Source of the DNA: an uncultured Ruminococcus sp.
Lineage (GTDB): Bacteria; Bacillota; Clostridia; Oscillospirales; Ruminococcaceae
NCBI GenBank assembly: GCA_937910385.1
Contig: CALEPT010000126.1
Coordinates: 1 to 18,458, forward strand
Reading direction: 5' to 3'
DNA length: 18,458 nucleotides
Below the pieces are notes generated by a model, which searched no databases, was not told the DNA's origin, and saw only the letters and a program-made list of their open reading frames with translations. Each line of letters opens with the position of its first letter. The stretch's first letter is position 1. Below, piece by piece: positions 7,001-15,231 of the stretch. Both the position numbers and the translations under genes were made by a program.

Positions 7001-7315
7001 TCAGGCTTCGTAATACTCGTCACAAAGCTCCTTGTATTCACGCTCCAGTTCGTCATAGTCCTCGCAGAGCTTGTTGTACTTCTCCGCAAGGACGGAGTGA
7101 TCTCTGCCAAGCTCAGAAGCCGACTTCACAACATTATCGTACTTCTTCGCCATAGCAATACCGCCGTCCATAAAGCCGATCATGTGACCTGCATCATACC
7201 CCTGTGCAAACCACTTGCGCTTGATACAGTCAGCCACCTTTGCGGTAACTCCTGCCGCACAAACCGCCCCTGCAAGGGAAGCGATACCTACGATCATCTT
7301 TTTTCTGTTATTCAT
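7001..7315 (-). CDS. Small membrane-anchored coiled-coil protein
   Basis: 104 residues from the chosen ATG (MNNRKKMIVG). One Gly/Ala-rich hydrophobic segment near residues 7-25 (IVGIASLAGAVCAAGVTA) is followed by a charged region and a long acidic helix ending in heptad-like repeats (YNKLCEDYDELEREYKELCDEYYEA), likely a coiled coil. An alternative ATG at 7339 overlaps the DUF4366 stop as ATGA and would add eight charged residues. I prefer 7315 because the AGAGAGG encoded by that extension sits about 8 bases before it. No family recognised. It lies between DUF4366 and the methyltransferase, so it may be a small envelope accessory of the transfer system. Confidence 0.7.
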   Translation of the reverse strand: MNNRKKMIVGIASLAGAVCAAGVTAKVADCIKRKWFAQGYDAGHMIGFMDGGIAMAKKYDNVVKSASELGRDHSVLAEKYNKLCEDYDELEREYKELCDEYYEA

Positions 7316-7335
7316 TTGCTGTTCCTCTCTTTCTC

Positions 7336-8274
7336 TCATTCGTCATCATAACTGTCATTGCCGTCAAAAATCTCCAGGTCATCATCATCGTCAGACTTGT
7401 AATCATCGGGATCAAACTCAGGCTTTCTGACACCGTTATCGCCCTTTTTCTTCTTGAAAAGGAAGAAACCGCCTGCACCGAATCCAATAAGTGCGATGAT
7501 ACCCACAAGGTAGATACTGCTCATATTGGCAGGAACTTTCTTGGTGGGAGCATTTTCGCCGTCCTCAGCACCTTCACCGTCAGCCGTTGCTTCGGAAGTC
7601 TCAGCCGTGTCCGAGGAATTATCACCGCTGTTCACTCTGCCGTTGGCTTTTTCAGCCGCCTGCATAGCCTCCTCGGGAGTGTACTTCGGATTTCCGTCCT
7701 TATCTTCTTCGCCGGCATAGAGAAGTGCGTAGAGATCATAATCGTCAACTTTGTTCAGAAAGTACACATTGTCCTCTCCGCTTTCGGCGGTGTAATTGAT
7801 AAGCACATAGAAAACGTGACCGTCCTTTGTGGTGACAGCAATAAACTGCATTTCCTCTGTATTGTAGATGATCTGCTCCGACTTGATAAGAGCAGCGTTG
7901 CCGTCAGTATCGTAGTACGGATCACCGTCATAGTCAGGTTTGCTGTCATTTGCGGTAACAGTGCCGTTGCCGTTCTCGGCAAGCTGTGCCATTACCTTCA
8001 TAAAGTCCTCCATGCTGTATTCTTCCTCTGATACAGAAGAAGTTGTTTCGGTCGCTGAACTGCTGTCCTCAGCTGAGGTTTCTGTTGCTTTTGCCGTTGT
8101 TCCCTCAGTTTCAGAGCCGTCCTCCGAACTGTCATTGTCAGCGGCAGTTGTTGCCTGTTCAGACAATTCAACCGCAGAATCCGTTGTTTCTGCCGCCGAA
8201 GCAGAAACCGCACCGACACTTACAAGGGAAAGCATCATTGCTGCCATTACAGCACTAAAAAATCTTTTTCTCAT
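7336..8274 (-). CDS. DUF4366 / CD1107-family mobile element membrane protein
   Basis: 312 residues. A cleavable-looking signal peptide (MRKRFFSAVMAAMMLSLVSV, ending in ASA near residue 26) leads into a Ser/Thr/Glu/Ala-rich stalk (to about 90). The conserved core (roughly 100-210) includes EQIIYNTEEMQFIAVTTKDG, FYVLINY and VYFLNKVDDYDLYALLY. After another low-complexity linker comes a transmembrane helix (IYLVGIIALIGFGAGGFFLF, followed by KKKK) and an acidic cytoplasmic tail. This layout matches the CD1107 (DUF4366) proteins found next to CD1108 and DUF4315 in CTn-like elements. Role unknown, presumably a surface part of the conjugation machine. The start at 8274 is supported by AGGAGGA 6-7 bases upstream and by the signal peptide. 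A longer in-frame start at 8352 would bury the signal. It overlaps DUF4315 by 20 bases. Confidence 0.9.
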   Translation of the reverse strand: MRKRFFSAVMAAMMLSLVSVGAVSASAAETTDSAVELSEQATTAADNDSSEDGSETEGTTAKATETSAEDSSSATETTSSVSEEEYSMEDFMKVMAQLAENGNGTVTANDSKPDYDGDPYYDTDGNAALIKSEQIIYNTEEMQFIAVTTKDGHVFYVLINYTAESGEDNVYFLNKVDDYDLYALLYAGEEDKDGNPKYTPEEAMQAAEKANGRVNSGDNSSDTAETSEATADGEGAEDGENAPTKKVPANMSSIYLVGIIALIGFGAGGFFLFKKKKGDNGVRKPEFDPDDYKSDDDDDLEIFDGNDSYDDE

Positions 8275-8563
8275 TGTTGTCCTCCTGTAAAAGTGTTCCT
8301 GTGTATTCATCACCGTCAGCCAGCTCGTCAATGTCATCGTCGGTAAGCCCACGGCTCTTGAATTTCAGGTTTTGCTGATATGAACGAATAAGTGTCTCAG
8401 GATCGGTCTCCTCTGTATTAGCCACCTGTTCGAGCTTTTCATATTTCAGCACTTTTATCTCCATAAGGAGATTTTTGAGCTGTCCGCTTGCTGTTTCTAT
8501 CTGCCTGCGGAGTGAATCAGCCCTTTTCTCTTTCTTTTCGATCATCTGATCTATATTAGCCAT
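8255..8563 (-). CDS. DUF4315 family protein
   Basis: 102 residues from ATG 8563 (MANIDQMIEKKEKRADSL). The first two thirds form a charged helix typical of DUF4315 (IEKKEKRADSLRRQIETASG followed by a Leu/Lys/Glu-rich coil), probably a coiled coil. The C-terminal part (TDPETLIRSYQQNLKFKSRG and an acidic end) is less typical. GGAGGTG sits 5-6 bases before the ATG, immediately after the stop of the CD1108-like gene; an upstream ATG at 8602 lies inside that gene and lacks support. It overlaps DUF4366, whose ribosome binding site lies within this coding sequence, so translation is likely coupled. The family sits between CD1108 and CD1107 genes in many ICEs; its function is unknown. Confidence 0.8.
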   Translation of the reverse strand: MANIDQMIEKKEKRADSLRRQIETASGQLKNLLMEIKVLKYEKLEQVANTEETDPETLIRSYQQNLKFKSRGLTDDDIDELADGDEYTGTLLQEDNNEKKIF

Positions 8564-8576
8564 CACATCACCTCCG

Positions 8577-11360
8577 TCAATACAGCACCAAACGCGGATC
8601 AATGTAGTCCCAGCCGTAGCCGTCCGTGTCGATGTAAATATGAAAATTCACGTTGCCGGCTGTCGTTTTGGCAAATTCCTTGCCCTCCTTGATACTGTCG
8701 CCTTCCTCATAGTCGTTTATTAGCACCGCATTTGCGATAGTGACCTCCGTATCACGCTTAGTTCCGCCGTTTCCGTCATACCAATACTGCACATCGTCCT
8801 TGCGGATCGTGATCTTGTTGTCATCGGTATCAACATCGGTTATTTTACCGCTGAAAGGCATTTTGAGCTTTGTTCCGCTGTCCGCATAGACCTTGATACC
8901 CTGATACAGCCCGTCACTTGCTTCATTCCAGCCTGTCATTTCGTAGCCGAACTCACGCTTTAACGAATAGTCACGGATAGACGGCTCGGGAAGAAGATTG
9001 TACAAAGTCTGATGATTGCCGTAGAGCGTGTTTCCGTCCTCATTGCCGACAAGCAGATTATAATACTGCAAACGTTCGGTCTTGTGGGACAGGGTTTTCA
9101 GCTTGTCCTCTATGACCTTATCAAATGTCTTTTTCTGCTTTATGTTGTAATACAAGTTGCATTCGGTTTTCCAGTAATACTTTTCATAATAGGCATACAT
9201 ACAAGTGTCTGTTATGCTGTCATTCCAAATGGTTGTATCGGTCGGGCTTACCAAAAACCATGCGTCAGTACCGTCCCAGCCCCAAAAACTGCGGTTATGC
9301 CGTTCTGAGCCATGCATAAAGAAGAAAGATCCCGTATCGTTGTCAATGTAGTAAAACGGTTCACTGTCACCGGCGTAATACCTATGGTCACGAACGTAAA
9401 AGCCCGTCAGAGCGTAATCATTATTCGGATCAAGCACACGATAGTTTTCCGTTATGCAGATATATCCGTCGCTGTCACGATACTGTCCGATCTCGGAAGT
9501 GTACGCTATCGGCTTAAAACGATACTTGTAGGGCTGACCGTCATAGATATATGCGTCCTGTTCGGCTCTGTAATACGTTCCCGATGAAGCGTTTCCGCCG
9601 CCCCAATAATTGTAGGGATCAAGTTCTTCCCAACGGGATTTATTATCATACCAGCTGACAAAATTGTACTCTGCATCAAACAGATCTTCTATCAAGTCCT
9701 CAGTATCACTGTCAAACTCCCAATACTTTATATCGCCGTTGTCATCGGCATCAAAGTCATAGTAATAGGCACACAGGAAAGACCACAGTTTATAACAATC
9801 GAAATCATATACCGGATCCCAATCGTATTTTGATGATCTGCCCCAATACCAGTTGTCGGGAGTATCGCTCATACCGCTTGTATCTTCGTCAAGTTCCGCA
9901 AGTCCGTCCTTCCAGTTGGAAGAATCACCGACCTTGCGTATCTTCTCATTCATTTCATAGGCAAGTTTCGTGTAGTATTTTTCGGCTTCCGACAGGTCAT
10001 AGTCCTGCGCTGCATAAGTGCCGAGGGTGAAACCGCTGCTTGAAGCGATAGAACTGAAAATCATAATGATGAAGGCAAACACAAGAAGAATGATGATGAC
10101 CGGTACAGCCAGTGTTGCAAAGAACTTCTTGACTTCCTTTTCGTACACGTTCTTGACAAACTTGAAAGCCGTCCTGATCGCATCGGAAACAGATTTCTTC
10201 GTCTGCTTGTTCTTCGGTCTGCGCTTCTTCTTTTTCTGCTTGTACTTATCGTGCTTGTCATTCAGCCTGTTTTCCTGCCTGTTCAGACGGTTTTTAGACT
10301 TCGATTCGCTGTCTTTGAGCCTGTCACGCTTTTTCTGCTCACGCTGTAAACGCTGGGGCTTTTTGACTTTTTCTATTGCAGGCTCGGCAATTCTTCTCTT
10401 TGCCGAGTCAACAGCGTGTACAAAGTCATTATCCTGATCTTCGTTGACCGCTTTCTGCCATGCCGAAGCCCTCATACGCTTTGCTGAATAAGAAACAGGC
10501 TTTAAGACAAGAAGCCCTGCACTTGCATCACGCTTGATCTTCCGCTGATTGCGAAGCTCCTTTTTCTTGAACTTCTTGTCTGTTTTAAGCTGTTTCTGTT
10601 CAAATTTCAGTTCACGCTTTGACTGCAAATACGCCTGTTTACGGCGCTTGTTCATCGCCCTGCGGTAAGGATTGCCCCTGTCTCTGACCTTTCTTGACTT
10701 GTAAAAAGCCTTAGCCGACTTTATATCCGCCTTTGAAGCACTGAGTTTCGGCTTGTAGGAATCGGCCTTGAAAACCTTGTATTCAGCCTTTTGGAGCTTG
10801 TACTTTGCTTTTTCAAGTTTCTGCTGTTTCTTCTGTTTCAGGTGACAGTGTGTACCTTTGACAGCATCGACCGCTGTTCTTCCAACAAAGAAAACTCCAC
10901 GGTGATAATCGTCCACCGCTTCACGGGTGTACTTTTGCTTTAATTTGTTTCTGACTTCACGCTGGGCAACGTCAGCACCTTTTATGCCGACAGTTTCCGC
11001 TGCGAGTGCAGTGTCAACAGCCGTCTGTGTTACATCGTGTACCGCAAAATTCGTGACCTTTGCCGCACCCTTGAAAACCTTGCCCTTTTTGGACTTCGGC
11101 TTCCAAGCGTTTATCGTCCTTGTGACCGAGGGTGCATCGCCCTTGATACGGTATTTTGCATTGACCGCCTTATGTATCAGACCACGGTTATTTCCGTGGT
11201 GTGTTTTCTCACTACGGACGATATATGCACGAGTATGATTATTCCCACGGCTGTTCTGTTCACGGCGGAAGTCTATCTGAAACTGTTTTGACCGCCTGCT
11301 GACCTTATCGAAACGAGCCTGAGCTTTACGGAGGTTATTCTGTTTTCTCTGTAATCCCAT
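8577..11360 (-). CDS. CD1108-like conjugation protein: basic cytoplasmic arm, one TM, ectodomain with degenerate M23-like end
   Basis: 927 residues. Residues 1-412 are extraordinarily Lys/Arg-rich with long helices (KKKKRRPKNK near 376), likely cytoplasmic and able to bind nucleic acid or acidic partners. One strong transmembrane segment spans about 413-438 (AVPVIIILLVFAFIIMIF). The remaining ~490 residues would lie outside and are rich in Tyr, Trp and Asp. The last ~110 residues follow the lysostaphin-like M23 pattern (QGIKVYADSGTKL, MPFSGKITDV, GNVNFHIYI, DYIDPRLVL), but the zinc-binding His/Asp/His positions read Tyr819, Lys822 and Asn905, so it should be inactive. Position after virB4 and before DUF4315/DUF4366 matches CD1108 proteins of CTn-type elements, which often carry a cell-wall hydrolase domain to open the peptidoglycan. 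Here it is more likely structural. AGGA precedes the ATG at a suitable distance. Confidence 0.85.
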   Translation of the reverse strand: MGLQRKQNNLRKAQARFDKVSRRSKQFQIDFRREQNSRGNNHTRAYIVRSEKTHHGNNRGLIHKAVNAKYRIKGDAPSVTRTINAWKPKSKKGKVFKGAAKVTNFAVHDVTQTAVDTALAAETVGIKGADVAQREVRNKLKQKYTREAVDDYHRGVFFVGRTAVDAVKGTHCHLKQKKQQKLEKAKYKLQKAEYKVFKADSYKPKLSASKADIKSAKAFYKSRKVRDRGNPYRRAMNKRRKQAYLQSKRELKFEQKQLKTDKKFKKKELRNQRKIKRDASAGLLVLKPVSYSAKRMRASAWQKAVNEDQDNDFVHAVDSAKRRIAEPAIEKVKKPQRLQREQKKRDRLKDSESKSKNRLNRQENRLNDKHDKYKQKKKKRRPKNKQTKKSVSDAIRTAFKFVKNVYEKEVKKFFATLAVPVIIILLVFAFIIMIFSSIASSSGFTLGTYAAQDYDLSEAEKYYTKLAYEMNEKIRKVGDSSNWKDGLAELDEDTSGMSDTPDNWYWGRSSKYDWDPVYDFDCYKLWSFLCAYYYDFDADDNGDIKYWEFDSDTEDLIEDLFDAEYNFVSWYDNKSRWEELDPYNYWGGGNASSGTYYRAEQDAYIYDGQPYKYRFKPIAYTSEIGQYRDSDGYICITENYRVLDPNNDYALTGFYVRDHRYYAGDSEPFYYIDNDTGSFFFMHGSERHNRSFWGWDGTDAWFLVSPTDTTIWNDSITDTCMYAYYEKYYWKTECNLYYNIKQKKTFDKVIEDKLKTLSHKTERLQYYNLLVGNEDGNTLYGNHQTLYNLLPEPSIRDYSLKREFGYEMTGWNEASDGLYQGIKVYADSGTKLKMPFSGKITDVDTDDNKITIRKDDVQYWYDGNGGTKRDTEVTIANAVLINDYEEGDSIKEGKEFAKTTAGNVNFHIYIDTDGYGWDYIDPRLVLY

Positions 11361-11381
11361 AAATCCTCCATTTCATGCCGT

Positions 11382-13823
11382 TTACTGGTCTTGAGGACGA
11401 GTTGTCATCAAGCGGAACATCTGCGTGTCTGCCGGAAACTTATCTGTAAATGGCAAAAGCACCTTATCGTATCTGATAAGACCTTCGCCCGGACCTGAGT
11501 TCGTCACAAACTTCATCTGTTCTTTTGAAATATGTAACTTCTCTGCCAGAATGTCACGGTCTCCCGATGCCTGATTCAGCATATAGACGAAGTCCGAGTT
11601 ATCAAAGATATTCTCGACTTCCTGCGACTGCAACAGGTCTTTTACATTTTGCGTGATACCCGTAGGAACTCCGCCCCATTTTCTGAAACGCTTCCAGATC
11701 TCAGCAGAATACTTCGCCGTCTGTTCCTCTTTCAGCAGAAGATGAAACTCATCAATGTAATAGCGAGTGATCTTCTTTTTCTCACGGTTGGCCGACACAC
11801 GATTCCAAACCGTGTCCTGAACGATAAGCATTCCGACCTTTTTCAGCTGATTGCCTAACTCCTTAATATCAAAGCAAATGATACGGTTTGTCATGTCGAT
11901 ATTCGTTCTATGGTTGAAAAGGTTCTGAGAGCCATTAACGAACATTTCAAGGCTGTTCGCCACTCTCAGAGCCACATCGCCCTCAGCTTTCAGCTCATGC
12001 TGTAAGTCCGAAAGCAAAGGCATTTTCTCAACAGACGGCTGATTTTCGATGAAATTCTTGTAGATACGCTGAACGCACTTGTCGATAACAGACCTTTCCT
12101 CAGCGGTCAGACCGTATCTTCCGCCCACAATGATCTCGCACAGGCTGATAAGAAAATCCGACTTGTCAGCGATAACTTCCATAGGATTGCTCATAAGATA
12201 ATCGTCAATCGTTACGTCCATAGGGTTGATATGCTGTTCCGAATTGCTGGCGATACGGATAAGCTGTCCGTGGAGCGCCGACACAAGAGGGAAATACTCA
12301 CCCTCGGGATCACAGATGATAATATCGTCCGTGGTGGTCAGAAAGCAGTCAAGTATCTCACGCTTTACGCTGAAACTCTTGCCTGCGCCCGGTGTGCCGA
12401 GGATAAGTCCGTTGGGGTTTTTGAGCCGTGACCTGTTGGCACGAATCATATTGCCCGAAAGCGTGTTCACTCCGTAGTAGGTCGCCTGTCCGTCCTGAAA
12501 AAGTTCCTTTGTAGTGAAAGGCACAAAAATAGCGATACCGCTTGTGTGCATTTCCCTTGACACGGGGACAGCGTTGTAGCAAATGGGGAGTGTGGAGACC
12601 AGCGTCTGCTCCTGTCTGTAATCGTAGGGGAACATGGTGCAGTTGTTCTTCTGACAGATACGCTTTAGCATTTCCGCTTGCAGTTTCAGCGACTTCTTGC
12701 TTTTTGCGTAAGCCCTGATACTGATCGAGATATGGAAAAGGCTCTCGTTCTTGCTGTTTAAGTCTGCAAGCAGTTTGTCGATGTCCTCAATGTACATCTT
12801 GATAGCAGGCGGAAGAATGTCCGTGTCATATCCTGCCTGACTTGCTTTTTTCTGCTCATCGACCTTCATAGCTTCAACCGCCGTCAGCTTCTTCTTGACG
12901 AATTTGAGTGCGTCGATCTGGTCTAACGGCTCGACGTGAAGATTGATACAGAATAAGTTCTGCATTTCCAGAAAGTCTTTCAGTATCTCGTCCGACAGTT
13001 CGCCTGCAAGGATATTCAGCCCCCATACAGCACCGTAAGCACTGCCGATCTCAAAGTCAGACTTGTTGAATTTCAGGGACGGCGGGGCGATAAAGTCCTT
13101 TGTATCCATGCCTGCATGGAGCATACTGTCCCAATCAAAGATAAAATGCTGACTTCTGTACGGGTTGAGAGCGTAGTACATCGCTTCAAGCCTTGCCTTG
13201 CCGTCGAGCATTTCCGCTTCCACACCAAAAGCCTTAAAGCCCTTGATAACGTCATTCTTAATGCTCATCAGCTTAGACCTTGCCGACTTATAGCTTGTAC
13301 TCTCAATTCCGAATGTCAGGAATTTACGGGCACTCTGACCGTTTGAGCCTGTCATCAGCTTGTCGGTCAACATCTTGCTGTACTCCGAGCGAATATCGTT
13401 GAAGTCATCGTCCTGCTCGGGTATCTGGATAGTTTTTATCAGCTTGTCCTTTGAGCGGTTTTGATTCTCAAACGTCAGCTGAAACTTGATCGTATTATCG
13501 AAAAGATTGATAATATCGCAGTATTTTGAAAAAATGTTGTTCTGTTCATCGAACTCCGCAATACTGTAATTGGCATCGTAAAACTGTACCGTCAGAGAAT
13601 AAAAATTCTCCGACACCTGACAAACTCCGTCACGGAACATACACAGGAAAGGGATCGTATTCTGCACCGTGGCATTGCTGCCGTTTTCTTTCTTTATCTC
13701 AGCCATTCTTGCGGATAAAAGTTTTTTGTCCTCTTTGGTAAGCTGTGAGGCAGGCTTGCCCATGATAACAGCCGATTTGGACTTGTTATCACTTATTTTG
13801 GCATCTTTCTTTCTAAAGCCCAT
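11382..13823 (-). CDS. virB4: VirB4-like conjugative transfer ATPase
   Basis: 813 residues. The N-terminal half holds the CagE/TrbE/VirB4 domain, and the C-terminal half is the RecA-like motor. Walker A GTPGAGKS lies near 476-483 and Walker B YYIDEFHLLL near 687-696, followed by GGVPTGITQNVKDLL, the conserved stretch after Walker B in VirB4 proteins. It powers assembly and substrate transfer of the type IV secretion channel from the inner face of the membrane. Length is normal for Gram-positive ICE VirB4. ACGGAGGT stands about 7 bases before the ATG. It follows prgI and precedes the CD1108-like gene, with 21 bases between, the standard order in Tn1549/CTn elements. No damage seen in the motifs. 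Confidence 0.95.
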   Translation of the reverse strand: MGFRKKDAKISDNKSKSAVIMGKPASQLTKEDKKLLSARMAEIKKENGSNATVQNTIPFLCMFRDGVCQVSENFYSLTVQFYDANYSIAEFDEQNNIFSKYCDIINLFDNTIKFQLTFENQNRSKDKLIKTIQIPEQDDDFNDIRSEYSKMLTDKLMTGSNGQSARKFLTFGIESTSYKSARSKLMSIKNDVIKGFKAFGVEAEMLDGKARLEAMYYALNPYRSQHFIFDWDSMLHAGMDTKDFIAPPSLKFNKSDFEIGSAYGAVWGLNILAGELSDEILKDFLEMQNLFCINLHVEPLDQIDALKFVKKKLTAVEAMKVDEQKKASQAGYDTDILPPAIKMYIEDIDKLLADLNSKNESLFHISISIRAYAKSKKSLKLQAEMLKRICQKNNCTMFPYDYRQEQTLVSTLPICYNAVPVSREMHTSGIAIFVPFTTKELFQDGQATYYGVNTLSGNMIRANRSRLKNPNGLILGTPGAGKSFSVKREILDCFLTTTDDIIICDPEGEYFPLVSALHGQLIRIASNSEQHINPMDVTIDDYLMSNPMEVIADKSDFLISLCEIIVGGRYGLTAEERSVIDKCVQRIYKNFIENQPSVEKMPLLSDLQHELKAEGDVALRVANSLEMFVNGSQNLFNHRTNIDMTNRIICFDIKELGNQLKKVGMLIVQDTVWNRVSANREKKKITRYYIDEFHLLLKEEQTAKYSAEIWKRFRKWGGVPTGITQNVKDLLQSQEVENIFDNSDFVYMLNQASGDRDILAEKLHISKEQMKFVTNSGPGEGLIRYDKVLLPFTDKFPADTQMFRLMTTRPQDQ

Positions 13824-13889
13824 TGGTAAACCTCCGTTATTTCAAAGCGGAGGACACCGAAAGTATACTATTATATATAGAGAGCGTGA

Positions 13890-14267
13890 TCAGCCTTTTC
13901 TTTCGGCATCTCTCAGCTTTTTTCGTATCTTCATATATTCGATGTGCCGTTCAAGGCTCACGAATACATTTGTTGTTCTGTAATATCGCTTTCTCGGTCT
14001 TGTAAAATACTCTTTCATGAACCTGATCTGCTTTTCAAGAAACACACCGTTCTTTTTGTACAGTCCGCAGAGTATCGCAGGTGCGGCACACGCACCCATC
14101 GCAAATATCGCTCCCGACATACCGATTGCATTTCTTGTTAAGAAGAAAACAGGCGCTCCGATCACAAGACCGATACCAAAGCATATTACTTGTCTTTTTG
14201 TAAATCCCGCAATAAACTTCTCCTTAATCTCATTAAGGTCTTTCGGGATAGGAACGTAATGTGCCAT
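13890..14267 (-). CDS. PrgI family (VirB3-like) membrane protein
   Basis: 125 residues. The N-terminus VPIPKDLNEIKEKFIAGFTKRQ is the hallmark of the PrgI family. Two hydrophobic segments follow (about 30-43 FGIGLVIGAPVFFL and 53-70 AIFAMGACAAPAILCGLY), then a basic cytoplasmic tail with RFMKEYFTRPRKRYY. PrgI proteins are the Gram-positive counterpart of VirB3, binding VirB4 at the membrane, and they almost always sit just upstream of virB4, as here. GGAGGT is placed about 7 bases before the ATG. Confidence 0.92.
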   Translation of the reverse strand: MAHYVPIPKDLNEIKEKFIAGFTKRQVICFGIGLVIGAPVFFLTRNAIGMSGAIFAMGACAAPAILCGLYKKNGVFLEKQIRFMKEYFTRPRKRYYRTTNVFVSLERHIEYMKIRKKLRDAERKG

Positions 14268-14298
14268 AAAACCTCCGTAAATAGCCGTTTTCAGCGTT

Positions 14299-15231
14299 TT
14301 AGTGAGCGCTAAAAACTGACTTAGATATAGCGCCTGTACGCAGGATCGTAAAGATCAGTGCAGCCGTGTAGCCCAAAAGCATCGCCATTTGCATGATGAC
14401 GCTTCCTGTGCCTGAATTCAGTGTTGTTATCATATTTGCAAACAGTGTCTTGAAGATACCGAGTGCGACAATGATAAAAAATCCCTGAAACGACAGTGCT
14501 AAAAGCTGTTTGATCCAGTTTTTGCCGATTGAAGCCCATTCTCCCGAGTCCATCATCGTAGCCATAGGGATAGGAGCAACAGAGAGATACATAAATACCT
14601 CAATGATACGGCTTGCAAGGGTTATAACGATAGCGACTATCAGTATCATCACTCCGACATGTACTATCAGGGAGATAAACCACACGGTCATCAGCTCACC
14701 GAGGGAAAGTCCGCTTAGTGCCGACTTTTTCAAAGCAAGCGCCGTATCCAGATAATCGCCTGTGCCGAATAGAGTTGTCAGACCATTGGAACAAACATTA
14801 GTTCCGAAGCCGAACAATGCAGAAGCGATATAATATGTATTCGACACCAATATTACACCGCACAGGGCTTTGATTATCCATTTTATGATGATAGAATCAT
14901 CAAAGTCCTTAAAGTTGTTGCCCCTCAGTACGGTCTGTATCAGGTCATTCAGAAGAATGATCGTCAAAACAAAGCCCGCAATCGGGACGACAACGTTATT
15001 ACATAGCGTTTCGATAGTTGTCCACACCGAAGTGCCGCCGGTTCCGCCGCCCGTAAAATTCGCAGGGTGCGAGGTCAGATATGTTGAAACAAGTCCGTCA
15101 CTGCCTGTTGTCTGTGAAAAAGTATCGGTCAGCAGATCGGAAATTCCGTCAAACTGGCTTTTAATGCCGTCCTTAAACAAGTCACAGCACCAATCTTCAA
15201 GTGCATCTATCGCATCGCTGATCACTCCCAT
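14299..15231 (-). CDS. VirB6-like polytopic membrane protein of the T4SS
   Basis: 310 residues. A soluble N-terminal region (to about 75) precedes about six hydrophobic segments: near 78-98 (VVVPIAGFVLTIILLNDLI), 118-140, 185-212 (LMTVWFISLIVHVGVMILIV), 215-232 (FMYLSVAPIPMATM), 245-266 and 280-300. The VAPIPMATM stretch within the last third and the position before prgI fit the VirB6/TrbL-like channel component of CTn-type elements, which forms part of the inner-membrane pore. CAGGAGGTG lies 8 bases before the ATG, inside the end of the upstream methyltransferase-like gene, which it overlaps by 10 bases. Its stop falls in a short inverted repeat (TTTTAG/CTAAAA near 14304-14321) of unclear meaning. 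Confidence 0.88.
   Translation of the reverse strand: MGVISDAIDALEDWCCDLFKDGIKSQFDGISDLLTDTFSQTTGSDGLVSTYLTSHPANFTGGGTGGTSVWTTIETLCNNVVVPIAGFVLTIILLNDLIQTVLRGNNFKDFDDSIIIKWIIKALCGVILVSNTYYIASALFGFGTNVCSNGLTTLFGTGDYLDTALALKKSALSGLSLGELMTVWFISLIVHVGVMILIVAIVITLASRIIEVFMYLSVAPIPMATMMDSGEWASIGKNWIKQLLALSFQGFFIIVALGIFKTLFANMITTLNSGTGSVIMQMAMLLGYTAALIFTILRTGAISKSVFSAH

Noticed and set aside
8275..8352. Longer in-frame start for the DUF4366 protein
   Set aside because: It would place 26 residues before a clear signal peptide and inside the DUF4315 gene. The ATG at 8274 has an ideal AGGAGGA.
10018..10437. Long antisense open frames opposite the CD1108-like gene and elsewhere
   Set aside because: They mirror Lys/Arg- or Asp/Ser-rich coding sequence, lack ribosome binding sites and show no family features.
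13824..13889. TATAAT-like sequence between prgI and virB4
   Set aside because: No matching -35 hexamer 16-18 bases upstream; the genes look co-transcribed.
14304..14321. Inverted repeat TTTTAG/CTAAAA at the virB6 stop as a terminator
   Set aside because: The stem is short and AT-rich with no T-run after it, and the downstream genes need read-through.
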